64,000 nt of DNA, taken from assembly GCF_020497125.1 (NCBI RefSeq), contig NC_059075.1, positions 47,466,003-47,530,002 on the forward strand. The letters run 5' to 3'. This DNA is from Mauremys mutica. Taxonomy: Eukaryota > Chordata > Testudines > Geoemydidae. Both the position numbers and the translations under genes were made by a program. Positions within the stretch are counted from its first letter, which is position 1, and every line of letters begins with the position of its first letter. The notes beneath the pieces are model-generated. The model was not told where the DNA came from. It searched no databases and was given only the letters and a program-made list of their open reading frames with translations. Shown here one piece after another: positions 35,812-48,059 of the stretch.

Positions 35812-36480
35812 CAGCCCTGATAGGATTAATGAGGGCCTGAGAGGCTGCTACCTGGCATCAGCTGTGGAAGGGAGGGCCAGGTGAATTAAGAGTGAAGTTC
35901 AGTTGGGGTAGGGCTGGGATAGTACTACAGCTAGAAGGCTGTGTGCAGAAGGTGGCTGCAGGTTGCTGTCACTCCCTGGGATGAGGGAGGTTGTCAGGGA
36001 CAAGAAGGAAGTCTAGGGGGAGATTAAGCCCTAGACTAAAGAGGCTAGGAGTGGGAGAAGCAGCCATGAGGAGCAGAATAGGCTACTGTGGTAAACCTGG
36101 AAACAGGCAAGGGAAAAGAATGGCTGGATGAAAAGAGCCCAGGAAAACCGCAACAGGGAGGGGGACTGAGCAGACCTAGATTTCTGGTTACAGGATCCCT
36201 GGGCCAGAACCCACAGAGCCCCAAGCTGAACACTGTCCAGAGGAGGCATTTGGACAGTGGTCCTGTTGAACTTTGTAACCCCAGAAGGGATGGACTGAAC
36301 AAGGACCTGACAGGAGCACCGAGTTACCAGAAGAAAGACTATAAGAGAGCAGAAGGGGGCACCTGGTGCCATATGAGCTACTTTCCCAGATGTAGATTTG
36401 AGGAGGTGCACTATCGGTGAGTGGGAACCCTGTTACAATCCCATAATCAGAAGGTTTGTCCCAGATTAAAGGCCTTTGGG
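35812..36480. repeat. Unclassified GA-rich repeat, possibly LTR-derived
   Basis: The plus strand is purine-rich (many GGGA, GGAAG and CAGAG words), in the style of leader or LTR sequence of reptile LTR retrotransposons. I could not find TG...CA ends or a target duplication. Open frames of 110-126 codons on both strands are unconvincing. Confidence 0.3.
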
Positions 36481-36739
36481 TAAAATTTTAAACCAGGTAG
36501 CTATAAACTGGAATTAAGGTTTGTAATATGTATCTTGTTTTGTTTTTTACTATTGCTATTAAAATGAAGATGTTCTTTTCTAATGGATTTAAAAATGGTG
36601 CTGTATTGGGCACTGGTAGCATTTGTAACATGTAATTTAATTCTATCTTGATCATGCTAATTCATCCTTGTAGAGATACACCAAGATGATTCTGTCTGAG
36701 AATGGCTTCCATTCCCACAGTCCCTGGGAAATCCACAAA

Positions 36740-36860
36740 GGAGGTTGGCCTTATGGTTTAGACATTGGTCTAGGATTTGGAAGATCTGGATTCTATTCCC
36801 AGCTCTGTTTAGACTTCCTGCCTGACCTTAGGCAACCTTTGTAATCTCTCTGGGCCAGAT
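36740..36860 (+). mobile_element. MIR-like SINE fragment
   Basis: The words GGTTTAGACATTGGTCTAGG, GATTCTATTCCCAGCTCTG and CCTGACCTTAGGCAACC follow the MIR order (head, core). Confidence 0.6.
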
Positions 36861-37506
36861 TCATCCCTGTACCTGCACGAAGCTGGTGCAGGGACAAAGG
36901 AGAGGTGGCTTATGTTTCCTCTGACCTGGTACTGAAAGGCCAGGAGGTCAGGCACGGAGGCACATTAGAGCTGTCCTAATTTGCATGCCCCTAGTGGCGC
37001 TATTGTAGGAGTGTGAAAGTGCTGAGGTGTAAGGGTGCTTCAGCTATCCCAGAACCCCTCTGTGCTGGCTCTTCCTGCAGCAGGGGAATGCAGACCTGGC
37101 TGTCCTATAGAAAGTCTCTTGCACTAGAGCTATTCCTCTTGCCCTACAGCCTCTTTGCACCAGTCTACAGGGATAGGATGAGCTGCCCTTTCCTTGACAA
37201 ATATCCCCATCTAAAAGTGGGCTAACATTTTCCTAAATCAGTAACGATTGTAAAATGAGATACTGTCCTGAGATGAAATCTTCTCCCCAAAAGAAGTCAA
37301 TGGCAAAAAAAATTCCATTGACTTCACTCATGGCTCCCTAAAGTTCCATCTGTCCTGCAGGATGAATTCCATTTAATAACATCTGAGTTTCTGCAAAAAT
37401 GAGAGGCCCGTCCTGCAGGCAAGGTGGGATTTTAAAGATCCATATTGGTTTTGCTGTGGTACTCTTAATACAGCAAAATGATCCATACATAGGCTACCAG
37501 CTTTAG

Positions 37507-37625
37507 TAGGGTGACCAGATGTCCTGATTTTATAGGGACAGTCCTGATTTTGGGGTCTTTTTCTTATACAGGCTCCTATTACCCCCCAACCCCCGTCCCA
37601 ATTTTTCACATTTGCTGTCTGGTCA
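37507..37625. mobile_element. MITE with TAGGGTGACCAGA ends, right end clipped
   Basis: It matches 34088-34210 over nearly its whole length (TTTTATAGGGACAGTCCTGA, GCTCCTATTACCCCCC) but stops at GTCTGGTCA, missing the last CCCTA. Confidence 0.8.
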
Positions 37626-37629
37626 ATCA

Positions 37630-40210
37630 AAGTTTTGGGGTTCCCCCATTTTCCTGGTGGCATGGCCCCAATGGCATTGTTTCCCTCACCTGGTGCTAAA
37701 GAGGAGTTCCATGGACATTATCAACTTAGAAATTGTGCTTCTGTCTGAACACTTTGTATCTATTATTGTTAGAAATAACACCTAAATTACTATATAACTG
37801 AAAAAGGGGAGAGAGGAAGGACAAATTTTTTTGTCACTTTCTTTAGGTGGTATATTTTGACAGCCTGTTTTGTATAGTCAGTTTCCCTGTATATTCAGCT
37901 GGATAGTCAGTTTCCTGTTTGTTTCACAAAGCACTAGGTGAGAACACATTTGTAACCATGGAGGGTGTTATTGTAAAACCACAAGAATTGGCAGAGGACT
38001 GTTTTATGTAGATGCACTATTAAAAAGCTGACAAAACCCAGTCACTGTCCAATATTAAACAGTGTTAAAACAAAGTTTGGGATTTGGTGTAGAGAGCCCT
38101 CAGCCTGTTTAGTACCGTGGCAAGCATGCCATTACAAATCATTTGACTTCTTTTCTTTATCTTTATTAAAAGGCTAAAAACAGTTACAGCATTTGAAATC
38201 TAATGTAGAAAGACTTTCATGTTAATAATTTCCCTTCCCCTCTAGCTGGAGAGAGTTTTAGAAGGAAAAAAACCCTTGTTTGACAGTCTTCCAAAAACTG
38301 CTCTTGTGGGGAAAAGAGAAGAAGTTAATTGAGAAGGGCTGGCGCTGTCGTTATTGCAGCTGATAAAATCCAATCCTGTTTAATCTCAGGTGGTGGTTTG
38401 GGCTGGTAGTGGAGCTGGTAGTGGTGGTGACGTTATCTGAATCTCTCTCTATATGGCTTGGTCTCGTCAGGACAACCCTCAGGATTAGGACAAAGAAAGC
38501 CTGGGGTCCCAGGAGATGGTGGGGGTGGCAGTCATGATGATGATGCTTGCTCCAGTAGCCTCCATCTGTTCTTCCCATTCCCCCGCCCAAAGTCTGTCTC
38601 CTTATGGACCCAAAAGGGAAGTGAAGGGTGGAATAGCCCATCCCCTCATTATTTTGTCCATCCAATAGGCCTAATATCCAAATCACCAATTTTTCTTCGT
38701 TAATTTCTGGTTCCACATCTTCTGTTATATCTTTTTTTTAACCAGGCATGATTCCAACATAGTTCTTGAATCCTATCAATGTGACTTTTTTTTTGGTCTG
38801 GATTAATTTAGTCTTTCTCTGGTTCTTTTTGCACCTGTTTATCACATTCATTATTAAAAGCAGCTTGACCTACATTCCATCAACTTTTGTTATTACAGGC
38901 AATTGTAACATCTCATGAACTTTCGTATACTTCTTATGATGGGAGCATACAATTAGGGTAAATTTGTGGGCCCAGTATCACAACAGGTCACAGAGAACCT
39001 AAAGGTACTTTTAACTTTTTTTAAATTAGCTAGATTAACTGTGTCCCTTTAACTTTTCTTGAGGTGCTCCCTGGTTTTGGTAGAGAGATGATACATATTC
39101 CCCCCAGCCCCATCTCATCCCATATGCAGATCTCAAGACCTCAAGGTGATCTGTGTATTTAGAGAGGGGTGGTCAGTGGCATGCAGGCTGTTGGCCTTTC
39201 TTCTGAATGGAAAGTGTCATATCCACATACAAAGAATGAAAGGAGTTGATCTGGTGCATAGTACATAACACTTGCACTTCTCAATATATACAACAGATTA
39301 GTTGTACAAGGGTCAAGGAACCTATAAGCAAAACCATTCTAGAATTTTGCTCATGTTAACACTGCTGACCCAGTGATGACAAGTCTAGAATTGTATCATG
39401 TGGACATATGCCAGACCGTAGCAATTTGAGAAGGCAAAGCTTGTAGAATTCACATGTAAGTAATCCATGTCGAATTCAAAGGTGCACAAACTATCATGTG
39501 AAAGATAATATCTGTGACAGTCACTTTTATGTGTCTGGAGTTTGAATACTATGTTTTGTTGACATAACTACAACTAAACTAAAGTCAATGGTGTAGAGCT
39601 GTATTCAGAGGGAAATCTTGGTCTCATAATTATCTCCTGAAAGAGTGAGTGATAATGGAAATAAATATTGAAATTAATGCATTGGCATAAAGAAGAAAAA
39701 ATAAGACCGTTTAAATGAAATAATGTAATTCACTCTAGCTATTGACAGTATCAACACAAACCTGGACTATAAGAGCAGCAGTGCTAATTTCTTCAATGGT
39801 CTGGTATTCAAGCTCCACAAAATAAGCTATATCACTAGTTAGTTATTACCTATTACTATTGATAGTACAGTCATGGTGGAGGAAAATAGCAGTCACAGAG
39901 AAAGATGATGTAAGTGTAAGCACTGGCTATCGTAATGACCACAAAACAAGTAATGATGTATGACACACTCAGCAGTCCTACTCATAGCCAGCTTTTGTGT
40001 CACCTAATATGTATTTCCCAATAGGTGACTAGTTCTTATCGACAGCACTCTCTCTGCATGATGTTCCATATCCCTTGTAAGTGATAACATACCTTACACA
40101 AAGCATTCACAGTGCTTTTACAAATTGAGTGCTTCTGTATCATCGTAAGCTAGAAACCATTTAGCTGACAAAAGCTATGCAAGGATTGACTCGTTTAATA
40201 TTTGGATGGG
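37630..40210. other. No recognised feature
   Basis: About 2.6 kb of AT-rich sequence. No gene, RNA gene or bounded repeat that I can support; a short GGTGGTAGTGGAGCTGG-type run lies near 38400. Confidence 0.4.
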
Positions 40211-40214
40211 AGAC

Positions 40215-40934
40215 TGAGGCTATGTCTACACTTGCAGAGTTTTTGTGCTGTCAGTTTCAATGGTAATAGTGAACCGGTGAGAGAAAAGTGCTGGTTTGTG
40301 TACTCACTCACTTCCACAGGTGTCAGAGTGTACATTTGCAGCACTTTCATCACCGATGAGAGCAGAGCACTGAGGGCAGCTATCCCACAGTGCAGCTCTC
40401 TCCATTTTGATGATAGGTCTGGTGGGAAGGGGGTGTGTGTGATCGTGGGGCATCCTGGGTCCCTGCACAGCCTTCTCTCCCCAAATACTGATCAGCTCTA
40501 GTAGCTCAGCATTGCTCCAAGCAGGGGATCATTTGCTCCGTGGAACAGGCATTGTCACCTGGCCAGATAAGTGAGCACTTGCCAAGAAAACAGGAAGGGG
40601 AGTTTCAAAGTTCTCGAGGCTTTACAGGGGTGGATGTCTGTTTACCTGGCATCAGAGCAGCAGAGCTGCTGGCCAGAGTGGTCACCTAGGCACTGTGGGA
40701 TATCCTGTGGATGCTAAAAGCTCTGTAAACAGGAAGAACGTGTCTTTATTTGCACATCACCGCAAAAGTATCACCGGTAAGAGCTGTATGCCTCTCATGG
40801 AGGTGCTTTTCTTTTTGTGATGAAACTTCTGAGTTTCACCGCAAAAAGTCATTGACAAGTGTAGAAGCTCCCATGGTTTTTGCGCAAAAAAGGGACATTT
40901 TCTGCTTTAAATGGCAAGTGTCAACATGCCCTAA
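40215..40934 (-). mobile_element. Harbinger-like MITE carrying a Myb/SANT gene fragment (copy 3)
   Basis: Colinear with 33147-33866 in the same orientation: GAGGCTATGTCTACACTTGC at the left, CTATCCCACAGTGCAGCTC inside, and TGGCAAGTGTCAACATGCCCT at the right. In this copy the coding segment is more damaged. It also has GGATATCCTGTGGATGC, which copy 2 lacks in part. Confidence 0.75.
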
Positions 40935-40935
40935 G

Positions 40936-41050
40936 GCATTGTCTAAATACAAAAGGGGTGTCACTTTAACTATAGCAGTATAGTTAAAGCTGTACAACCC
41001 CCCTGGTGTGGATGCAGTTAAAATATACATCGCTACACTCTTGAATGAAC
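40936..41050. mobile_element. Possible MITE fragment
   Basis: It begins AGGCATTGTCTAAATACA and holds the hairpin-like TTTAACTATAGCAGTATAGTTAAA. It is adjacent to the previous element. Its right end is unclear. Confidence 0.35.
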
Positions 41051-41221
41051 TCGCACAGAAGAATGATAAAAGACAAAAAAACACCCTATCACCTGTGGGT
41101 GAACACTTTTCATAAAGTGATCGCTCTATAGGTGACCTCTCAATCCTCATCCTCAAAGGAAACCTACACACACCTTCAAAAGATGAATGTGGGAGCTTAA
41201 TTCATAACTTTTCTAGATACT

Positions 41222-41553
41222 AAAAATCATGGGCTGAATAGAGAGACTGGATTTATAGCTTATTACAACAGTCTGTAACCCACTAACCCCTTCCCCCACC
41301 CTTCACCCTTCCCAGGCCCGAAGATGTGTTAATGGGCCACTTCACTTTGAATGGTCCTTTGAAATATGTTTTAACTATTTATGCTAAACAATCTGTTCCA
41401 CCTTGCATTTAGCTATGACACTCAGAGTACCTTTCCCAGACCTGAGGAAGAATTCTGTGTGAGCTCAAAACTTCTCTCTCCCACCAACAGAAGTTGCTCC
41501 AATAAAAGATATTACTTCACCCGCCTTGTGTCTCTGATCTTGCCCAAGTACTC
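41222..41553 (-). mobile_element. Penelope-type repeat
   Basis: On the minus strand it reads AGACACAAGGCGGGTGAAGT, CTTTTATTGGAGCAACTTCT, GAGCTCACACAGAATTCTTC and CAGGTCTGGGAAAGGTACTC, the same order as 23195-23300 but longer. The inner part includes a run of ACCCACTAACCCC near 41278 on plus. The class is assigned from recall. Confidence 0.55.
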
Positions 41554-41569
41554 TGGCTGGCTCAATTCC

Positions 41570-42356
41570 TTATCCAGGTAACTATCTTCTTCTCTGAGTC
41601 ACCCTTTGATTTCCTTCTGTAGCTGAATTTTCAGTTCCTTGAGTCCTTACTGCAGCCCATCTCTGTTAGCAAGTTGCAGGCTGGCTAAAGTTTGCCTGGT
41701 CTCCACTATGGAAAAACTTCTGCTCTATGGAAGTCAGGTAGCTGGTCATGTCTTTGACCTGTCTTGCAATTCCAGCCTGGAAGCTTTGTAGCTGGGCTTC
41801 CCAGCCTGTCTGGACTCTTTGTAGTATCTAAATGATGAGCAAATATTTAATAATGGACTCTTCAGTTTACCAGAGAAAAGTATAACATGAACCAGTGGCT
41901 GGAAGATGAATCTAGACTAATTCAGACTGGAAATAAAGTGTAAATTTTTAAAGGTGAAAACAATTGACCACTGGAACAATTTGCCAAAGGTCATTATGGA
42001 TTCTCCGTCACTGACAATTTTTGAATCAAGATGGGTGTTTTTCTAAAAAAAATATGCTCCAGGAATTATTTTGGGGAAGTTCTATGGCCTGTGTTGTACA
42101 AGAGGTCAGTCTAGATGATCACAATAGTCCATTCTGGCCTTAGAATCTATTAATCTAGTTGTTGCTCCAACACAGATTTGACCTCTGCCTGCAGGGAAAC
42201 CCTCATTCTTTTCTGGGAATTCTCCAGATGCTGCTTTAGTTTCTTTTGTGAAGCCTCCAGCTCCTGCTTCAGGTGTTGTTTTAAATCCTGCAGGCCATTC
42301 TGTAAGCACCTCCATTATTTTTTCCTTTTTGGTTCAACAGGAACACTGGTGCGCAT
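41570..42356 (-). pseudogene. Coiled-coil gag-like fragment of a decayed retroviral element
   Basis: Minus-strand frames on both sides of an inserted CR1 read as a heptad-patterned, Gln/Lys/Leu/Glu-rich coiled coil: 42320-42158 encodes repeated Leu-x-x-x-Leu-x-x-x-Leu spacing, and 41826-41690 continues in another frame. An ATG at 42354-42356 is in frame with the first part but is followed by a stop after 13 codons. Further stops lie near 41676. It sits just downstream of a probable LTR and primer site (42440-43229), which suggests the N-terminal part of a gag gene. The family is uncertain. A coiled-coil host pseudogene is the alternative. Confidence 0.4.
41831..42152 (+). mobile_element. CR1 3' fragment inserted in the gag-like region
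   Basis: Colinear with the last 330 bases of the CR1 at 25437-29390 (GAGCAAATATTTAATAATGG through GATGATCACAATAGTCC and AGAATCTAT). It is flanked by ATCTA at 41826-41830 and 42153-42157, a probable short target duplication. Removing it brings the two coiled-coil parts next to each other. Confidence 0.75.
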
Positions 42357-42439
42357 ACTCTCTCCTTGAAAACTGGATCCAGCTCCTGACAGCAATGTTG
42401 CCCCTTTGACCCGAGTGGCTAGTCAAAGTTTGGGTCCCT

Positions 42440-43229
42440 ATTGGTGTTCCAGTTGGGAGTAGAAATTGGTGGTAGTCAGATATTTCTTTGATGCAGTTTT
42501 ATTTATTTACAAAGAATATACAAAGTCCTGTGTCCCTGAACACAGAAAGAATCAATTAGCAAGAAACAGCTGCTTTTGTTCACAGAACCATGAGCATTCT
42601 CTTCAGCCTGTACTCACAACCCAAAACTTTTCCCCCAGGTTTCTTCTGGGGTCAGTCACTGTCTTTGAACTGCGCCTTTCAGCTGCCTCTCTCTCCTTCA
42701 GTCTTTCTTGTCCTGACTCCCTTCTCAGTTTCTTTGTGTTCTGTCTTTCCCCTGCACTACACACACCTATCCAAATCAAATCAAAACAAAACCACCATTC
42801 ACCCACATCAACAAGTGGGGAAAATTGATGTTGCCAGAAAGGTGGACAGTCCCTGGAGCAAGGGATGGGAGACACTTGCCAAAGGACAATAGGTAGCTTC
42901 TCCCCCTGGGAGTTTCTGGCATGCCCCCATCAGCAAGGTGGGAAAGATGGGTTCTGATTGGCCCGTATTCCCCAGCTCCCATAATTTACCCCAGTGTGGG
43001 GCCATGTGGAGCCCCTTGCAGCTCCATTCCAGCACCCAGACTAGGAATGGGAACCCAGTCTGACAGATGCTGCAGATATAGCTGATCGCCTGTTTTTCTT
43101 CCATGGGCCAACTGGCAGAGGACTAGGGAGTATTTTGCCTTCTTTGCAGCACCTTCAAGCCACAGTGGGTTAAGTAGGAACATGCTTAGTACCTAACTGA
43201 AGTACTTGGGTTGAACTGTTTATTTGTCA
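42440..43229 (-). mobile_element. Probable LTR and primer site of a decayed retroviral element
   Basis: On the minus strand the segment would start TGTGACAAATAAACAG (43229) and end near CTACTCCCA (about 42460). TGGAACACCAATAGGGAC follows, which keeps 13 of 18 positions of the usual tRNA-Lys primer site, with losses mainly at CpG positions. AATAAA on the minus strand lies at about 42500. I could not find a clear TATA box or target duplication, and no 3' LTR is seen. The boundaries are therefore provisional. Confidence 0.4.
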
Positions 43230-43700
43230 CAACTTGTCACCAGTTTCCAGTGTGGTTAAGAGAATAAAATGAACAGTTCCCAGAGATAAAAGACCTGGGA
43301 TTTTGGTGATGTGCCTTGGGCTCAGGTGATAAGGTGAGATTTTGTGGCTTTCACAAAAGTCTTGCGGCCTGAGGTCCCCACTCTGCTGCATCCTCTTCTC
43401 CTTAGGGTGGGGGAGAGTGTAGGACTCAAAGAGATCTGAGGACAGCCTACCCCGCATTATGGGTTGTCTGATAAGGTGCCCTCTGACCTTTGCGCTAGTT
43501 ACAGGTTAGATGGAAGGAGCCCTGGTGAGGAGCACTGCAAACAATTACATGCTTGGTATAGGAGTGTATGGGTGATGGGCAGGTAGCTCTCCCTCCCCTG
43601 TGTTAAAATGTAATAAAAGTTGCGGCCTGCTGCTTAATTACATGCATGTGTCTGTCCTCATTTTGCCACTGTGTCCACATCAAAAGTTGTTGGGTGGACT
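43230..43700 (+). repeat. Unclassified, possible LTR or element end in plus orientation
   Basis: AATAAAAGTTGCGGCCTGCT at 43611 followed by TTTGCCACTGTGTCCACA at 43664 looks like a polyadenylation signal with a short terminal region, as in an LTR. No start was found. Confidence 0.3.
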
Positions 43701-44059
43701 GGGTTCATGCACTTCTTTTGTCTTTGGTGGGGCTTATGGTTACAGTTATGTTAATTGATGTGTGAGTTCACATCCATTAACCTCAATCCCATAACAAGGT
43801 TTCACCCAGCTCATAAAAACATATTTTCACATGAGGCTTAAAACTGAGGTCCTGGCCATTTGGAATCCTTAAAGATTCCCTGGCAAATTTGTTTGAAAAA
43901 CTGTTATTTGTTGTCCTGGCCAAATTCTAAGGAAGGATAGCAAGGAAGTTGGGGAACGGCGAAATGGGGCTTGGTGGGCAGGAAATGAGAGACTGGATAG
44001 TATGACAGAAAAAGCAAGCATGAAAGTGGGGGGAAAAGACTAAGTGTTTTTTTTCATGT

Positions 44060-44310
44060 AAAGCAACACAGCTGTACTGTATGCTGTAGTGCTTTAGTGA
44101 AGATTCTCCTACGCCACCAGGAGAGCTTCTCCCATTGGTGTAGTTAATCCACCGAGAGGCGGCAGCTATGTCGATGGCAGAAGCTCTCCCGTCAACATAG
44201 CGCTGTCTACATGGGGGGTCAGGGCAATATAACTATGTTGCTCAGGGGGGTGGATTTTTGAGTGACGTAATGATACTGATATAGGTCTGTAATGTACACC
44301 TGGCCAGGGG
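44060..44310 (-). mobile_element. MITE (same family as 11229-11494)
   Basis: In reverse it carries CCCCCTGAGCAACATAGTTA, GACAGCGCTATG and paired GAGAGCTTCTG/GAGAAGCTCTC pieces, in the same order as the copy at 11229. Confidence 0.65.
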
Positions 44311-46845
44311 TGCAGTAAAGCAAGAGGACTGGGAGAAGTATAGGACATGCATGGGGGAGTAGGAGGAAGTGACTGATGAGATATTGACAGATGAGATTAT
44401 GGAGCTTAACAGGCAGCTGTCTGAGGACCTAAATGATATAAGAGTTTCTACAGCCCATTTGCAAGTATCTTCCTCTGCCTCTCTTTTGTAGCTCTGGAAC
44501 TAATATTACAGATTAATAATGTACTTTGTCGACTCAGTGTATCTGGTACTGAATTTGTAAATCCATCCTTTCTATTTCAGTCAGGCATGACTGGGTGAAC
44601 AGCCTCTATAAGTAAAAGAAGAAGTGACATGAATAATTCCACCTTGAACTAAGGTCAATGTTATCCTCATATGACTTGAGCTGTGTGCAAGGAACAAAGA
44701 CCTACATAAACCCAGTGCCATTAGCAACATGAGGTGCAGACATATTTTGTCATACGTCTCAGCTAATAATTAAAGTCATTACAGTTATTTCAGCTTTTAT
44801 AAGAACAACCATATTCTTCATAGAAACTTATTTCAGCATCAAATTCCTTTCAAGGGTGAAAAGAATTTTAGTCAAAACAAAATAGCTGTTCTGTGTCCTG
44901 GCCATATCTGTGCGTTCATACTGAAGAATTATTAAAAAAAAATTTCTAGGATCCAGATTGCTCTAGGTCATTGTCATCTCAAAGCACATACTTCTTGCTT
45001 GTCGCATTAAAGTACAGCTGCATGTATTTGTTTATTTCATTTTGTATTCCCCTGTGTACATCTGAAAGAGCTTCTGTTTTAATATATTACAACTGATTTA
45101 AATCAGTATAGCAAGCTACCTCTACGTTTTATGTGATATTTTGAATTTAAAAATTGGTAGTGACTAGTGCAAAATAAAAGCATGGTGCTGTTTTTCAACT
45201 GGCATCAAAGGATTTTTTATACATACATCCGAACCCAGCTTACCATAATGTAGAAAATATGGTATCTCTACCACAATGACAAAATGGTCATTTTAAAATA
45301 TCTTCAAAAATATTATTTTCTTCCAGCAAATAGATAGATAGATAGATAGCTTTCAAAGTATCACTAGCATCTCTAAAAGGGAAAGGTGTCAAAAGTAGAC
45401 TATCGTTCCAATGAAAAAGATAGTATCTTTAGCAAAATAAACTTGCATGGATTTTACTTTGATCATTAAAGGTATCCCAGATCAACTAGCCATTAATCTC
45501 TTTAGAAATATTTAGGTTACCCCATTTTGATGTCATATGATACTTCTGCTTAGCTGTCAATTGGAATCCACATACTGTAGAATGTCTATCTAGGATATTT
45601 AATCTGCTTAGTGAGTGGAACTTTGTGAGGCAGGAATTTTTTAAGGAATTATTGTATTTTTACACTGAGGCTTCAAAATATTTTTTTTCTTACTTATACT
45701 GTTTGCAATCGTTTGTAGCATAAATGAAGGAGCATAGCTGGGGGATATTATGCTTTGTTGTATTTTTAACTCCATGTTCAATACTAACACTTGCATCCCT
45801 CTCCAGGACGTGCAACTCTTGTGAACACATCATCAGCTCTAACAAACACTTATCAACACACCATTCTGCACAAGCACACCATCAAAACAATTATGCAAAA
45901 TCTCTCCACAGTCTTAGCTTTAACAAAATTGTCTTATATAACACAACTAATTGTGATTTAAGAACTTTTTTAAATTGGATGATGACTCAGTTGTTTAGAA
46001 ACCTGGAATTGAGGTCTTAATGATCTTTCCTGCCCTGATTCTTGAGTCTGGCTGCACTTTGCCCAAGGTTTTGGCCAAAGTCTCCTATTCATTTTCCTCC
46101 TAGTCTGGCACCACTTGGAACCACTTTGTTCTATCCTAGGCCAGGGGCCAACCTCAGTGCTGCTCTAAACTGCATTTGGCTGCTCATGGCCCCAAGGAGC
46201 AATTGCAGCAATTGAGAATAGCAGCAGAACTGGTCAAAAAGATTCAAATTCCAATATTTTTGACCAAAAAAGTTCAAGTTTTGTAAAGATATTTACAAAA
46301 ATTAGTTCCCGTTTTCTGACCAGCTCTAAACAGCAAGTGCAGCAGCGTTCTGGACACACCCACAACATTCTCGCATAGTGTGAGGGGAGCTAGCATAAAA
46401 CCGTTATATCATTGTAGTTCATGGGGAGTTCTGCTTAAAAATTCTGTGGTTTGACTGAAGCTGTAAAAAGAGGGCTTGATGTCACATGCAGGATATTAAT
46501 GAAAGCCTTTATCATGGTGTTTTCATAAGAAAAAGACATATTACAAGGTAACACCCAATAGGAGAGAGAGGGGAAGGATAATAAGGGTGTGATAGTTAAA
46601 AGTGCTCAGCATTGGCCTGGCTCTGCTCCCACTGAAATCCGAGGAAGCAGAGTCAAAGCCACTGTTGAGTGCTTTTGAAAATTCCACCCTAAGATGGAAA
46701 GGCAAGAAAATATTCATGTTCCTAGATGAGAGAGGAAAAGAGAGGAAGAGCTCATGAGGTTAAGCATTGGTGAGTTTGTACAAGGGACATATCAATTTGC
46801 TGTAATAATTTAGACCTTGCAAGAGAGATCAGGAAATGTTAGTCT
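44311..46845. other. No recognised feature; (ATAG)n at 45331-45350
   Basis: A short tetranucleotide ATAG run is present. A fragment with GACCAAAAAAGTTCAAGTT near 46262 may belong to the AT-rich repeat at 32335. No gene is supported. Confidence 0.4.
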
Positions 46846-46849
46846 ACCC

Positions 46850-47215
46850 CTTAGACTCAGAGCAAGCAACTCTTCTCAGATTACACATACCAATTGTAGA
46901 AACCACTTACAGTACCACACTGTCTACCTGGCCAGTGCATTGGACTTGAGAGTGCTGTCCAGAGTGGTCACAATGGAGCACTCTGGGATAGCTCCCAGAG
47001 GCCAATACCGTCGAATTACATCCACACTACCCCAAATTTGACCCAGCAAGGTCGATTTCAGTACTAATCCCCTCATCGTGTAGGAGTACCAAAATCAATT
47101 TTAAGAGCCCTTTAAGTCGACAGAAATGGCTTCATTGTGTGGATGGGTGCAGGGTAAAATTGATCTAACGCTGCTAAATTCAGCCTAAACTCGTAGTGTA
47201 GACCAAGGCTCTGTC
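46850..47215. mobile_element. Harbinger-like element fragment
   Basis: CTGTCTACCTGGCCAGTGC, GGGATAGCTCCCAGAGGCC and TCGTAGTGTAGACCAAGGC parallel the subterminal parts of the element at 1461-3596. Only one GTCTACAC-type end is present (right side). Confidence 0.5.
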
Positions 47216-47351
47216 TGGATTGGAAGTTGGGCTACTGCTGTTTAATGAGAACCAATTTTTTTAGATTCAGACAAATTCAAGCTTTGGTTTAAAGCACCAG
47301 ATTTAAGTTTCACTAACATTGATGTTTCTGCTGAGTATGCCATGGTGGAGT

Positions 47352-47606
47352 CAAAAGGCCTGGTGTACACCTAAAAATTAGATTGACTTAGCCACATCAT
47401 TCAAGGCTGTGAAAAAGTTCACACTGAGTGTGACACAGTTAGGTCAACCTAACCTCCACTGTACATGCAAGTAGGTTGATGGAAGAATTTTTCTTAGAGA
47501 GATGGATTAACTACATCAATGGAAAAACTTCTTCTGTCAATGTAGGAAGCGTCTACACTACAGTGCTACAGCAGCACGGCTGCAGTATCATAGCTGGCAC
47601 ACCCAG
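47352..47606 (+). mobile_element. MITE (family of 11229 and 44060)
   Basis: The left end GGCCTGGTGTACACC, inner GTTAGGTCAACCTAACC (self-complementary), then GGATTAACTACATCAATGG and GCGTCTACACTACAGTGC match the family in order. Confidence 0.5.
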
Positions 47607-48059
47607 AGAAAGCAGACACAGATAAAGGTTTATTCCTTTAGCTGAACAGAAATATTGCATTTGTTGATAGTCAAGATTATCATTTCAGATTCTTCCAGTA
47701 AATGTCTAGCGTTAGCCTTCAGCGTTATTAGCAAATGACTGAATTTGAATTCATCTTCATTTTGCTTTGTTGATCTGCCTATCTCCCCGCCCAGTTACTT
47801 GACCGATAGTCTATCTTTTCATAACTGTGCAAAAATACCTGCATTTACATTCTCATTCCAGGTTATGGACAAACATAATCAGGGAAGCTACTTTTTCATC
47901 GAATGGACTGCAGAATACTAGTTTTGAATCACTCCATTTCTAAGTGTAACTCCAGCCATTTACTCCAGGTGTACACTTGCTTTACTCTACAGTCAAAGAA
48001 TCCAGGCCAGACTGATCAGTCCCTTCAGTGAATTATGTGAATATGGCCACAAGACAATG

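Noticed and set aside
36031..36420. Opposing frames of 126 and 110 codons
   Set aside because: They overlap on both strands in a GA-rich repeat and resemble no family.
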